A stretch of 64,000 nt of DNA from CAYMYN01 sp964394665 (GTDB taxonomy: Bacteria > Planctomycetota > UBA1135 > GCA-002686595): NCBI GenBank assembly GCA_964394665.1, contig CAYMYN010000001.1, forward strand, positions 248,001 to 312,000, written 5' to 3'. The number at the start of each line of letters is the position of its first letter. Positions within the stretch are counted from its first letter, which is position 1. The notes below the pieces were generated by a model. That model was not told where the DNA came from. It saw only the letters and a list, made by a program, of their open reading frames with translations, and ran no database searches. The position numbers and the translations under genes were made by a program. This document shows positions 8,601 through 17,064 of the stretch, in pieces.

Positions 8601-11030
8601 ATGATCGAACCCATCCACCTGCTGCTGCCCCTCCTGACCGTCCTCGGCCCCCAGCACCAGGCCCCGGACCCCTTCGGTCACTCGCGCCACGGCGAGACGT
8701 TCAATGAGGGGCCACGCCAGGCGTCCTACCCCATGGACGGCATGGGCGAGCAGGTGCACATGCCGGTCGCGGGGCTCTCGGCCGAAGCCCAGGTCTTCTT
8801 CGATCAGGGCCTGACCCAACTGCACGGCTTCTGGTACTTCGAGTCCGAGCGCAGCTTCCGGCAGGTCGCCAAGCTGCACCCCGAGTGCGCCCTGGCGTAC
8901 TGGGGCATGACCCTGGCCAACGTCGAGAACCCCGAGCGCGCGATCGGCTTCATCGCGAACGCCGTGCGCCGCAGCGAGCACGCGCCGCGCTACGACCAGC
9001 TCTGGATCGACGCCTGGGCGAACTACTACGGGATCGACGACGCGGCGCGCACCGAGCTGCGTTCGGAGGACGGGGAACGCGAGCGCGCCGCGATCCGGGC
9101 GCTCATCGACGCGCACGGAGAACTCTCCGAGGACGAGCTCGAGGGCCGTGACCGCCAGCTCCTGAAGGACATCGGCACCCTCGTGCACGAGTTCCCGGAC
9201 GACATCGAGGCCAAGGCCCTGCTGGCGGTGCAGATCTGGCTCGCCTCCGACTGGGGCAGCGGCATCGAGATCGTCTCGCACACCGCGGTGGACGCCCTGC
9301 TCGACCAGGTGTTCGCGCGGGCGCCGCGCCATCCGGCCCACCACTACCGCGTGCACCTGTGGGACTACGAGGAGGCCGAGCGCGCGCTCGCCAGCGCCGC
9401 GGCCCTGGGCGACAGCGCCCCCGGCATCGCCCACCAGTGGCACATGGCCGGGCACATCTACGCCAAGCTGCACCACCACGCCGAAGCCGCCTGGCAGCAA
9501 CAGGCCAGCAGCCGCGTCGACCACGCCCACATGCGGCGCGACCGCGTGATGCCCTTCGAGATCCACAACTACGGCCACAATCAGGAGTGGCTCGCGCGCA
9601 GCCTCTCGTACCAGGGGCGCGTCGACGAGGCCCTGGAGATCGCCAAGAACCTGGCCGAGCTGCCGCGGCACCCGGCGCTCAACCGCGTCGGTGAGCCGGG
9701 CGACATCGCCTGGCTGGCGCGTATGCGCATGGCGGGTTTGTGCGAGGACCACGGCATGTGGGAGACGGCCCTGCAACTGCAGGCCGACGGCTACCTCGAG
9801 CCGGATGGGAGTGCCTTCGCGGAGGGGATGCGCCTGGCGCTCCTGGGCCGCGCGTTCTTCCGCCTCGGGCGGCTCGACGAGGCCGAGCGGATCGTGGCCG
9901 AGGTCAAGGCCCTGCTGCCGCGCGCGCGGGCCGAGCGGGCGCGGGCCATCGACGAGGCCGAGGACGGCGCGCTCGCGTCGAAGAAGGCCGTGGAACGCAT
10001 CGAGGAAGCGTTGGGCGAGGCCCTGCGTCAGAGCAGCGACGTCGTTCGCGGAGTGCTCGATCTCGAACGCGAGCTCGGCGCCGAGCGCCTGCTCGCCCAG
10101 GGTGACGCGGCGGCGGCGGTGAAGATCTTCGCCGATCTCGAGCGCTTCCCCGTGACCCTGCTGGCCGATGCGCACCTCGCGGCGGGCGATGCCCTGGCGG
10201 CCGTGGAGCTGCTCGAGGAGGAGGTCGAGGAGCGCCCCCACCGCTTCCCGACCCTGGCCCGCCTGGTCGGCGCGTATCGCGCGCTGGCCGAAGCTCCCAG
10301 CGATGAGCCCGGCGACCTAGCCAGCGATCCTGCCGCCGACGCGAACAGCGAGCCGGAGGCCGACGCGGCCGCCGAGCGCAGCGCGAAGCACGCGCAACGC
10401 GAGGCCGAGCTCCTGGCCCTGCGCGGCGCGGGCGGGCCGCTGGCGGCGCGCCTCGCCCTGCCCGCGCCGAGCGCGGTGACGAGCGCCGATTTCTTCCCCG
10501 AGTTCGGCGCGCGGCCCGACCCAGCGACCCTGGGCCCCCTGACCTGGACCCCCGTGGACGCCCCTGGCTTCGACCTGCCGGTGGCCTGCGGCGGACGGCG
10601 CTCGCTGGCGGGCCAGGCCGGCAAGCCGACCCTCGTCGTGTTCTACCTGGGCTTCGGCTGCCTGCACTGCGTCGAGCAGCTCCAGGCCCTGGCGCCGATG
10701 GCCGCCGCCTTCGCGGCCGCGGGCATCGAGATCCTCTCGATCGGTTCCGACGACGCCGAGCACGCCGCGGAGTCCCTGGCCGCGATGACGGACGAGGAGC
10801 GCTTCCCCTTCCCCCTGCTCGCCGACCCCGACCTCGCCACCTTCCGGGCCTGGCGCTGTTACGACGACTTCGAGGAGATGCCCCTGCACGGCACCTTCCT
10901 GGTCGACGCCGGAGGCCGCGTGCGCTGGCAGGACATCTCCTACGAGCCCTTCACCGAGCTCGAGTTCCTGCTCACCGAGAGCCGCCGCCTGCTCGCCCTC
11001 CCCGCCCCCGCGACGGTGGTGTCGAAGTAG
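8601..11030 (+). CDS. Exported TPR protein fused to a C-terminal peroxiredoxin/thioredoxin-like domain
   Basis: The start at ATG 8601 gives 809 residues with a hydrophobic N-terminus; earlier in-frame starts exist at 8556 and 8574. Residues about 60-560 form tetratricopeptide-like helical repeats (FDQGLTQLHGFWYFESERSF, CALAYWGMTLANVENPERA). An acidic Asp/Ala/Glu linker lies near 566-610. The last 170 residues are an AhpC/TSA-type thioredoxin fold with KPTLVVFYLGFGCLHCVEQL, a CLHC motif at Cys687 and Cys690, and a later GTFLVDAGGRVRW strand. The CxxC suggests a disulfide reductase or peroxiredoxin role tied to TPR-bound partners (inference). A candidate terminator follows at 11054-11075. Confidence 0.88.
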   Translation: MIEPIHLLLPLLTVLGPQHQAPDPFGHSRHGETFNEGPRQASYPMDGMGEQVHMPVAGLSAEAQVFFDQGLTQLHGFWYFESERSFRQVAKLHPECALAYWGMTLANVENPERAIGFIANAVRRSEHAPRYDQLWIDAWANYYGIDDAARTELRSEDGERERAAIRALIDAHGELSEDELEGRDRQLLKDIGTLVHEFPDDIEAKALLAVQIWLASDWGSGIEIVSHTAVDALLDQVFARAPRHPAHHYRVHLWDYEEAERALASAAALGDSAPGIAHQWHMAGHIYAKLHHHAEAAWQQQASSRVDHAHMRRDRVMPFEIHNYGHNQEWLARSLSYQGRVDEALEIAKNLAELPRHPALNRVGEPGDIAWLARMRMAGLCEDHGMWETALQLQADGYLEPDGSAFAEGMRLALLGRAFFRLGRLDEAERIVAEVKALLPRARAERARAIDEAEDGALASKKAVERIEEALGEALRQSSDVVRGVLDLERELGAERLLAQGDAAAAVKIFADLERFPVTLLADAHLAAGDALAAVELLEEEVEERPHRFPTLARLVGAYRALAEAPSDEPGDLASDPAADANSEPEADAAAERSAKHAQREAELLALRGAGGPLAARLALPAPSAVTSADFFPEFGARPDPATLGPLTWTPVDAPGFDLPVACGGRRSLAGQAGKPTLVVFYLGFGCLHCVEQLQALAPMAAAFAAAGIEILSIGSDDAEHAAESLAAMTDEERFPFPLLADPDLATFRAWRCYDDFEEMPLHGTFLVDAGGRVRWQDISYEPFTELEFLLTESRRLLALPAPATVVSK

Positions 11031-11053
11031 GCGCGACCCGAGCGGCCGGAACG

Positions 11054-11075
11054 CTGGCGGGATTCTGCCCGCCGG
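11054..11075 (+). terminator. Candidate intrinsic terminator
   Basis: GGCGGG (11056-11061), loop ATTCTG and CCCGCC (11068-11073) form a perfect 6-bp stem, extendable with a wobble pair. It lies 24 bases after the stop at 11030. No T tract follows. Confidence 0.45.
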
Positions 11076-11195
11076 AGCGCTTGCCACGCCGAGGTCGAGC
11101 GTGGATGCTGCCCGCCCGTCGGCCTCGGAGGCGCACTGCATGGGCTCCACGGTGGAGCCCGGTCCGTCGCGCCTGGGCGGCGTCAGGAGCAGCGC

Positions 11196-11600
11196 ATGCA
11201 CGCCAGCAACGTCGAGGTGATCCGAGGGCTGTACGACGCGTTCGCGCGGGGCGACGTCCTCGCCGTGCTGGCCGCGATGGACGCGGGCATCGTCTGGAAC
11301 GAGGCCGAGAACTTCCCCTACGCCGATCGGAACCCCTACGTCGGCCCCGAGGCCGTCGCCCTGGGCGTCTTCAGCCGCATCGCCGCCGAGTGGGAGGACT
11401 TCCACGCCAACGTCGAGGAGTACCACGACGCGGGCGAGACGATCCTCGCCCGCGGCCGCTACGACGGCCGCCACAAGGGCACCGGCCGCACGATCCACGC
11501 CCAGTTCGCCCACGTCTGGTGGCTGCGCGACGGCAAGGCCGTGCGCTTCCAACAACACGTCGACACCCTGCAAGTGGCGCGGGCGATGACGCCCGAGTGA
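11196..11600 (+). CDS. SnoaL-like / ketosteroid-isomerase-related (NTF2-fold) protein
   Basis: This is a small 134-residue protein with the SnoaL-like pattern: an N-terminal helix (NVEVIRGLYDAFARGDVLAV), a following strand (IVWNEAENFPYA), a GRYDGRHKGTGR hairpin and a C-terminal strand with FAHVWWLRDGKAVRFQQHVD. Such proteins form a cone-shaped alpha+beta barrel that binds small hydrophobic molecules; some are isomerases or cyclases, many have no known substrate. CAGGAG lies about 8 bases before ATG 11196, supporting the start. The gene stands alone between a TPR-thioredoxin gene and a convergent secreted-protein gene. Confidence 0.9.
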   Translation: MHASNVEVIRGLYDAFARGDVLAVLAAMDAGIVWNEAENFPYADRNPYVGPEAVALGVFSRIAAEWEDFHANVEEYHDAGETILARGRYDGRHKGTGRTIHAQFAHVWWLRDGKAVRFQQHVDTLQVARAMTPE

Positions 11601-11727
11601 GCTCCGGTGCGCAAGAAGCCCAGGGGCTCGTGTCTCGCGCCCAGCACCTGCGCGGGGCCCGCCCAGCCCCCGAGGCCGTGCGGGCCACTCTCCTCCACCA
11701 CGCTGACTCGAAGGCACGCGGGCGTGG

Positions 11728-13329
11728 TCAGCGGACTCGGACGAACCAGGAGTTCTCGGCGTTGGAGGGTACGCGCAGCTCGAGCGGGCTCGAACTCGCG
11801 CGGCGGCCTCCGGAGAAGCGATACTGGAGCGTGCGCCGCACCGCACCCTCCGGATCGAGATCTTGGATGGTCATCTCCATCGGCCGCCAGATTCCGGGCG
11901 CCAGCTCGGCATGGCTCGCGAATTCGATCCGACGTTGCACGTTGCCGCTCGCCACTTGGAAGCGCTCGGCGGAAAGGACCCGCGCCGTGGCCGAGACGTC
12001 CACCACGTAGCGCCAGGCGTAACCCAGGAGCGCTCGCGACAGGTGGAGCGGGGGCAGGTCGTCCGCGAACTCGACCGCGAAGGACTGGCGCAGCGCGAGG
12101 CGGTCAGGACCCTCCCCTGGGGCGAGTTCGTGCCGCACGTAGGTCGCGGCGGCGAGGCCCAAGGGATGGGCGACCCAGCGCAGCACCGGCTCGAGCTCCG
12201 CGAGCGGCCCCTGCATCACGAGGGTCGCCCCACCGTTGGCCGCCAGGTGCACCATGGACGAGTTTCCGCCGTCGAGGCTGCTGAAGATATCATCTCCCAG
12301 ACGCGTGTAGTGGACGGCGTAGGGCAGGGGCCGCTCTCCCGCCTGCTCCAGGAGTCCGGCCCGCGTTACGTGGAAATCGCCGTTGGCGCGGAAACTACCG
12401 CTGAAGACGTTGGTCCCTGCGAGCCACTCCCCGTTCGCCAGTCGGGTCGACGAGTTCACCTCGACGCGCAGGTGGTCGATCCAGTCCAGGGGCGCGTAGG
12501 AGCTTCGAAGCTCCTCGACCAGGGGCACGTCGGCGGGGCCCACGAGGGGAGCGAGCACCGCCTGCAACTCCGCCAAACCGCCGAGCGTGACCACCCCGCC
12601 CACGGTTTCTCCGCTCGGCGTAAGAGCCCCGAAGTCGAAGGCGCCCGCATCCCCCTGCACGGTCGCGCCGAAGAATCCCAGAACCTGGGAGACGCCATCG
12701 GGCGAGGTCCAGGCCTCGGTTGCGGTGGCCGGGACGGGCTCCTCGGAAGTCTGGCAGCGGGTCGCCTTGGCCGTCCAATAGAATCGGGCCCCAGGGGGAA
12801 GCTGCTCCGTGACGTCCACGAGCTCTCCGCAGGGAACCGTCAACGGGATGTTCGGCAGGCTCCCGGGAATCCCGGCGCCCGTTAGGAACGCCTCAAGGGC
12901 GGCACCGGTTGGAATCTCCGGGCAGGGGGATGGGTTGAGGAAGAGCTTGATCGGGATCTTGCGCCCCTCGGGATTGCAGTGCCATCCCGCCAGGGGAGTG
13001 CCGCAGTCGTGTACGTCCTCCTCGATCCACAGCTTCTGGGTCGCGCAGGAGCTGGGCGTTTTGATCTGGATGGCGATCGAACCCTCGACGTCGCCCGAGA
13101 CGATCAGGAAGCTCCCTTCGCCTGTGATCTTGATGTGGATCGTCACCGAACTCTCCCCGCAGGTGGTCGAGGTTTCGGCCTCGGGCTGGTAGCCCGGGTG
13201 GCTCAGGCGTCGCTTGTAGGTGTGGTTGCAGTCGCCCCCAACGGGCGCCGGCCCCCAGGAGTTCGCCACGCCGGGGGCGGCCAGGAGAACGAGTCCGAGG
13301 GATGCCCAGGAGAATCGCTTCGTGTCCAT
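11728..13329 (-). CDS. Secreted protein of unknown function
   Basis: The protein has 533 residues from ATG 13329. This start is chosen because a signal peptide (MDTKRFSWASLGLVLLAAP, cleavage near ANSW) begins there; the frame is open 21 codons further up. The N-terminal third is rich in Cys (GGDCNHTY, TTCGESS, SSCATQK, HDCGTPLAGWHCN), suggesting disulfides. The C-terminal part has beta-rich stretches ending in IWRPMEMTIQDLDPEGAVRR and YRFSGGR, reminiscent of LolA- or DUF-type outer-membrane-associated beta proteins, but no family was recognised. The Cys-rich start loosely recalls the small protein at 46404-46850. Function unknown. Confidence 0.75.
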   Translation of the reverse strand: MDTKRFSWASLGLVLLAAPGVANSWGPAPVGGDCNHTYKRRLSHPGYQPEAETSTTCGESSVTIHIKITGEGSFLIVSGDVEGSIAIQIKTPSSCATQKLWIEEDVHDCGTPLAGWHCNPEGRKIPIKLFLNPSPCPEIPTGAALEAFLTGAGIPGSLPNIPLTVPCGELVDVTEQLPPGARFYWTAKATRCQTSEEPVPATATEAWTSPDGVSQVLGFFGATVQGDAGAFDFGALTPSGETVGGVVTLGGLAELQAVLAPLVGPADVPLVEELRSSYAPLDWIDHLRVEVNSSTRLANGEWLAGTNVFSGSFRANGDFHVTRAGLLEQAGERPLPYAVHYTRLGDDIFSSLDGGNSSMVHLAANGGATLVMQGPLAELEPVLRWVAHPLGLAAATYVRHELAPGEGPDRLALRQSFAVEFADDLPPLHLSRALLGYAWRYVVDVSATARVLSAERFQVASGNVQRRIEFASHAELAPGIWRPMEMTIQDLDPEGAVRRTLQYRFSGGRRASSSPLELRVPSNAENSWFVRVR

Positions 13330-13694
13330 GGTGTAGATGATTGGAAAGGTCGATCGAACCCGTCTGGACTGAAGGCGGGCCGGGAGATCCACGCGAGGCC
13401 CCCCTAACGCCCGAGGCCCACGCTAGCCATGCTTGGGGGGGGTGCAACCCCATTCCTTTTCCTTTCCTGCCGGCAATCCCCGGGATTCGCCCCTGTTCCG
13501 CGGATCGAGCCTCCCGTCGACGTCCTCGCGTGCCCGCGCGAGGCAGGGGCCAGCGCCACCCCGTGTCCGGCATCACCGGTCGAGGAGGTCTCGCCATTTC
13601 CTGACGCACTTGGAGCTCCCCACGGAGCCCCTCCCGGCACCTTCCCTCTCCCCGAGTGGCACGTGTGATAGCGCTCCAGAGGGCGCCACCGTGC
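13330..13694. other. 365-bp intergenic region
   Basis: This region lies between the start of the secreted protein (13329) and the end of the DUF1501 gene (13695), both on the minus strand, so it should hold the promoter of the former. A G-run lies near 13434-13442. No other structure was recognised. Confidence 0.35.
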
Positions 13695-14933
13695 TCAGGC
13701 GCGCACGAAGCCCAGGGGTTGATGCTTGGTGCCGAGGACTTGCGTGGCGTCTTGGGCGAGCCAGGGGCCGAGGGCGGTGGCGTAGGCGCGCCGGAAGTCG
13801 GTCGTGAAGGCGAGGTCGCCTTCGTCGAGGTTCGCCAGGGAGGGAGCTTGGCCGTAGAGGCCGCCCTTCACGGCGGGGCCGGCGGCGAGCAACACCGAGG
13901 CTTTGCCGTGGTCCGTGCCGCGGCTCGCGTTCTCCGCGACGCGGCGGCCGAACTCGCTGAAGACGAGCACCAGGACGTCGTCGCGCTCCTTCTTCTCGAG
14001 GTCCTCGAGGAAAGCGGCCAGGGCTCCGTCGAGGGTGCGCATCAGGGCGTCGTGGCGCGCGCGTTGGTTGCTGTGGGTGTCGTAGCCCCCGGTCTCGACC
14101 GAGAGCACGCGCGTGCCGATGTCGGCGTCGATCATGGCCGCCGTGACGCGCAGCGCGTCGCCCAAGGGCGTCGCCGGGTAGGTCGCGGCGGGGCGGTAAG
14201 CGGCGGCCGCCTGGCGCACCCGATCCGACGAGCGCTGGGCGTCGCCGAGGGTCGCGCGCAGGCGCGCCAGCATGGCCTCCGAGCCGCTCGTCGCGCCCTC
14301 GGATTCCTCGTCGCAGCCCAGGGACGCCTCGGCGTAGGACTCGCGCCGGCGCTCGTCGCCCAGCCAGCGATAGCCCTCGGGAATCTCGAACGCGACCGGC
14401 GGCTGGGTGCTCGAGTGCAGCGAGTACGGCACGCGCCGGCCGACGTGCACGACGAGCTCGGGCAGGTCGGCGTCCGGCCACGCGTGGGCGCACAACCGAC
14501 CGACCCAACCCCGATCGGCGGCGCGGCCCTCGGGGGCGGCGGCGTGCCAGATGTCCATCGACTTGAAGTGCGAGCGCACCGCGTTCGGATACCCCACGCC
14601 TTCGACGAGCGCCAATCGCCCCGCGTCGTACACGCCCTTCAACCGCCCCAGGGCCGGGTGCAGGCCGACGCGTTTGTCGAGCTTCAACACCTCGTCCACG
14701 CCGATGCGCGTCGTGCTGCGCGCCTTGTGGTAGGCGGGATCGGCGTAGGGCACGAGCATCGAGAGCCCGTCGTTCCCGCCCGAGAGCTGCACCAGGACGA
14801 GCTTGCGTTCGCCGCGCAGGGAGGGGCGCGAGCTCGATTTCGGGAGGCGCACGGAGGCCTGGGCCGAGAGGGCCAGGCCGGCGACGGAGAGGCTGCCCAG
14901 GAGCAGGCGGCGGCGATCGAGGTGAGGATTCAT
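13695..14933 (-). CDS. DUF1501 family protein, Tat-exported
   Basis: This 412-residue protein has a twin-arginine signal (DRRRLLLGSLSVAGLALSA, residues 6-24), pointing to export in folded form. The mature part opens with KLVLVQLSGGNDGLSMLVPY, the hallmark start of DUF1501. Conserved blocks AVRSHFKSMDIWHA, GGYDTHSNQ and LVFSEFGRRVAENASRGTDHG follow; this family is related to the alkaline phosphatase/sulfatase fold. The gene starts 17 bases after the DUF1800 stop (14951). DUF1800-DUF1501 pairs are common in planctomycetes and proteobacteria, and the two are expected to act together at the surface, but the reaction is unknown. Confidence 0.93.
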   Translation of the reverse strand: MNPHLDRRRLLLGSLSVAGLALSAQASVRLPKSSSRPSLRGERKLVLVQLSGGNDGLSMLVPYADPAYHKARSTTRIGVDEVLKLDKRVGLHPALGRLKGVYDAGRLALVEGVGYPNAVRSHFKSMDIWHAAAPEGRAADRGWVGRLCAHAWPDADLPELVVHVGRRVPYSLHSSTQPPVAFEIPEGYRWLGDERRRESYAEASLGCDEESEGATSGSEAMLARLRATLGDAQRSSDRVRQAAAAYRPAATYPATPLGDALRVTAAMIDADIGTRVLSVETGGYDTHSNQRARHDALMRTLDGALAAFLEDLEKKERDDVLVLVFSEFGRRVAENASRGTDHGKASVLLAAGPAVKGGLYGQAPSLANLDEGDLAFTTDFRRAYATALGPWLAQDATQVLGTKHQPLGFVRA

Positions 14934-14950
14934 GGCGCGCGCTCCGCGGA

Positions 14951-16699
14951 TCAGTGCAGTTGGGCTTCGGGCGAGGAGAGGACGAGGTGCGCCAGGCGGC
15001 GCAGGACCTCCTCCGAACGAACGTGGGCGAGCAGTTCGCCCGCCGCGATGCCGCGCGCCTCGCGCTCGCTCGCCAGGTAGCGCTCGAGGCGCGCGAGGGT
15101 GTCGTTGGGCGGCGCGATGGCGAGCAGGTCACCCGCCAGTCGGCGCACGATCGCGGCGTCGTCCGCCACGCCGGCGCGCCGCATGCGCCAGGTGAGGTTG
15201 ATGGGCGGGATCCAGGCTTCGCCCAGGGCACGCAGGAGGTCGCGGGCAAAGCGCTGTTGCGCGTTCGCCCCCTCCTGGGGCGGCGTCCCGGCGCGCGGTT
15301 CGGGCCGCTCGCGCATTCCGGGCTCGGACGCCCCGCCCATCGACTCCTCCATCTCCCCATCCTCCTCGGCATCGCGTCGGAAGGGATCCCCCGCGCCCAC
15401 CTGTCCCCGCGCGCGGGCCAAGGGACCGGTCGGCGCCGCGGGCAGGGCGCTGCGCTCGCCGAAGTCGACCGTGCCGAGCAACATGCCCGCCACGTTGCCG
15501 CGCTGCAGCATCGACGCGGTCGTGATCCAGGCCGGGCCCTCCTCCCAACCCTTGACGTTCGGCGGCTGGAAGAGCGCCTGGCCGAGGTTGCCGGAGGCCA
15601 TCGAGAGCAGCCGCAGCGGCGGCCGCACGTCCAGCCGGCGGCACATGCCGATCAGGAAGTCGATCGGGCCCGCCACGCGCGCGCCGACGATCTCGTCGCG
15701 GTAGAAGCGCGGATCGAGGAAGAGCGTCTCGAGCACCGGCGCCAGGGCGTACTCACTGCGCCGCAGGAGCGCCGCGTACTCCTCGAGGCGCGCCCCGTCG
15801 GGGGCCACGCCCTCGAGGTAAGTCAGGAGGCGGCCCGCGACGTAGCGCGCGCAGGCCGGCTGGCGCAGCAGGAGACCCACCACCGCGTCCGCATCGTGGC
15901 GTCCGCGCACGCCCAGGATCTCCTTCTGTCCCCGGTCGTGGAGGCGCGGGACGAAGCGGAACTCGCCGTCGGGCGCGACCGCGTAGCCGGTCAGGGCGCG
16001 GGCGATCTCGCGGATGTCCTGCTCGCTGTAGTTGCCTTCGCCCAGGCTGAAGAGCTCGAGCAGCTCGCGCGCCAGGTTCTCGTTGGGTTCCTGGCGTCGG
16101 TTCTGATCGTTGTTCAGATAGCGCAACATGGCCGGGTCGCGCACGATGCCGCGCAAGATCGCGGCGTAGCTCTCGAGCGCGTGGTCGCGCAGCAACGTGT
16201 GCTGGGCGATCATCTCGTGCGAGCGTCGCACGTCCACGTAGCTCGAGGTGAAGAACCCGTGCCAGAAGAGCGTCATGCGTTCGCGCAACGGGTCGTCGCC
16301 GGCGAGCATGCGCTCTAGCCACCAAGCCTCGTAGGCCTGCATCTGACGCCGGTCGTCGCGGCGGCGTTCGTTCTGCGCCTGGCGCCGCGCGTCGGGCTCC
16401 ATGCCGGCCATGGAGAGCATCTCCGCGACCTCGGGCCGCTCGACGTGGAAGGGCTCGACGGCCCGACCGCCGCGCAGGAGTTCCTCGACGGTCGCCGCCA
16501 GGCCCCGCTCGAGCGCCCGCTCGACATCGCCGGCCCGCGCACCGAAGCCCGCACGGTTGAGCAGGTGCTCGGCGTTGCGCGCGTCCCAACGAATCGCCTC
16601 GGCGGGAATCGGCGCATTCCGCTGTGCGTGCGCCGGCGCGCTGAAGGGGAGCAGGGCGCAGACGCACAGCGCCGCGCGCAGGATCGTGTCGACGGACAT
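14951..16699 (-). CDS. DUF1800 family secreted protein
   Basis: The protein has 582 residues from ATG 16699, where a classical signal peptide begins (cleavage near APAHAQRN, about 26). The open frame upstream is rejected for lack of a signal and for its noise-like composition. Family landmarks are HLLNRAGFGA (about 45-54), MTLFWHGFFTSS, the block NENLARELLELFSLGEG, IREIARALTGY and GVRGRHDADAV. The region near PNVKGWEEGPAWITTASML matches the C-terminal DUF1800 domain. A low-complexity acidic/Met-rich insert (EEDGEMEESMGG and following) lies near residues 485-530. The gene is first in a two-gene unit with the DUF1501 gene. The molecular function is unknown. Confidence 0.93.
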   Translation of the reverse strand: MSVDTILRAALCVCALLPFSAPAHAQRNAPIPAEAIRWDARNAEHLLNRAGFGARAGDVERALERGLAATVEELLRGGRAVEPFHVERPEVAEMLSMAGMEPDARRQAQNERRRDDRRQMQAYEAWWLERMLAGDDPLRERMTLFWHGFFTSSYVDVRRSHEMIAQHTLLRDHALESYAAILRGIVRDPAMLRYLNNDQNRRQEPNENLARELLELFSLGEGNYSEQDIREIARALTGYAVAPDGEFRFVPRLHDRGQKEILGVRGRHDADAVVGLLLRQPACARYVAGRLLTYLEGVAPDGARLEEYAALLRRSEYALAPVLETLFLDPRFYRDEIVGARVAGPIDFLIGMCRRLDVRPPLRLLSMASGNLGQALFQPPNVKGWEEGPAWITTASMLQRGNVAGMLLGTVDFGERSALPAAPTGPLARARGQVGAGDPFRRDAEEDGEMEESMGGASEPGMRERPEPRAGTPPQEGANAQQRFARDLLRALGEAWIPPINLTWRMRRAGVADDAAIVRRLAGDLLAIAPPNDTLARLERYLASEREARGIAAGELLAHVRSEEVLRRLAHLVLSSPEAQLH

Positions 16700-17064
16700 G
16701 GGACGGTCTCCGGAACGGGGCTGGGCGAGGGAATCCTCGCCCAACCCCCCGGATGCGTCCAGGTTGCGGGGCGCGCTGGGCCCCTGTCGCTCCCTCCGCG
16801 CCGGGATCGACCTGGCGCCCGGACTCCGCACGCGGATCCGGCAGCCTTCCCGCCGGCGGAGGCTGGCCTCGGGGGCCCTGGAGCCCGGGGGCCGGGGCGC
16901 CCTCGCTCCGTGCCAGAAGTGCGCCCTTCCGAGGTCCCGAACCCGACGATCCGTGTCAATGTTGTCAGGTCACGGACCCGGGACCGCCACGGCCCGGACC
17001 CGGTCGGCCGGCGGCCGCCGGGCAACGCACCACACCGACCCCCCCAGAGAACGGACCGACAACC
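16700..17064. other. 365-bp divergent intergenic region
   Basis: This region separates the DUF1800 gene (minus) from the secreted protein at 17065 (plus) and should contain both promoters. The only less GC-rich stretch is near 16950-16968 (GTGTCAATGTTGTCAGG). No boxes could be assigned with confidence. Confidence 0.35.

Noticed and set aside
13695..16699. DUF1800-DUF1501 pair as a novel system
   Set aside because: The pair is widespread in planctomycetes and proteobacteria; its function is unclear but the arrangement is well known.
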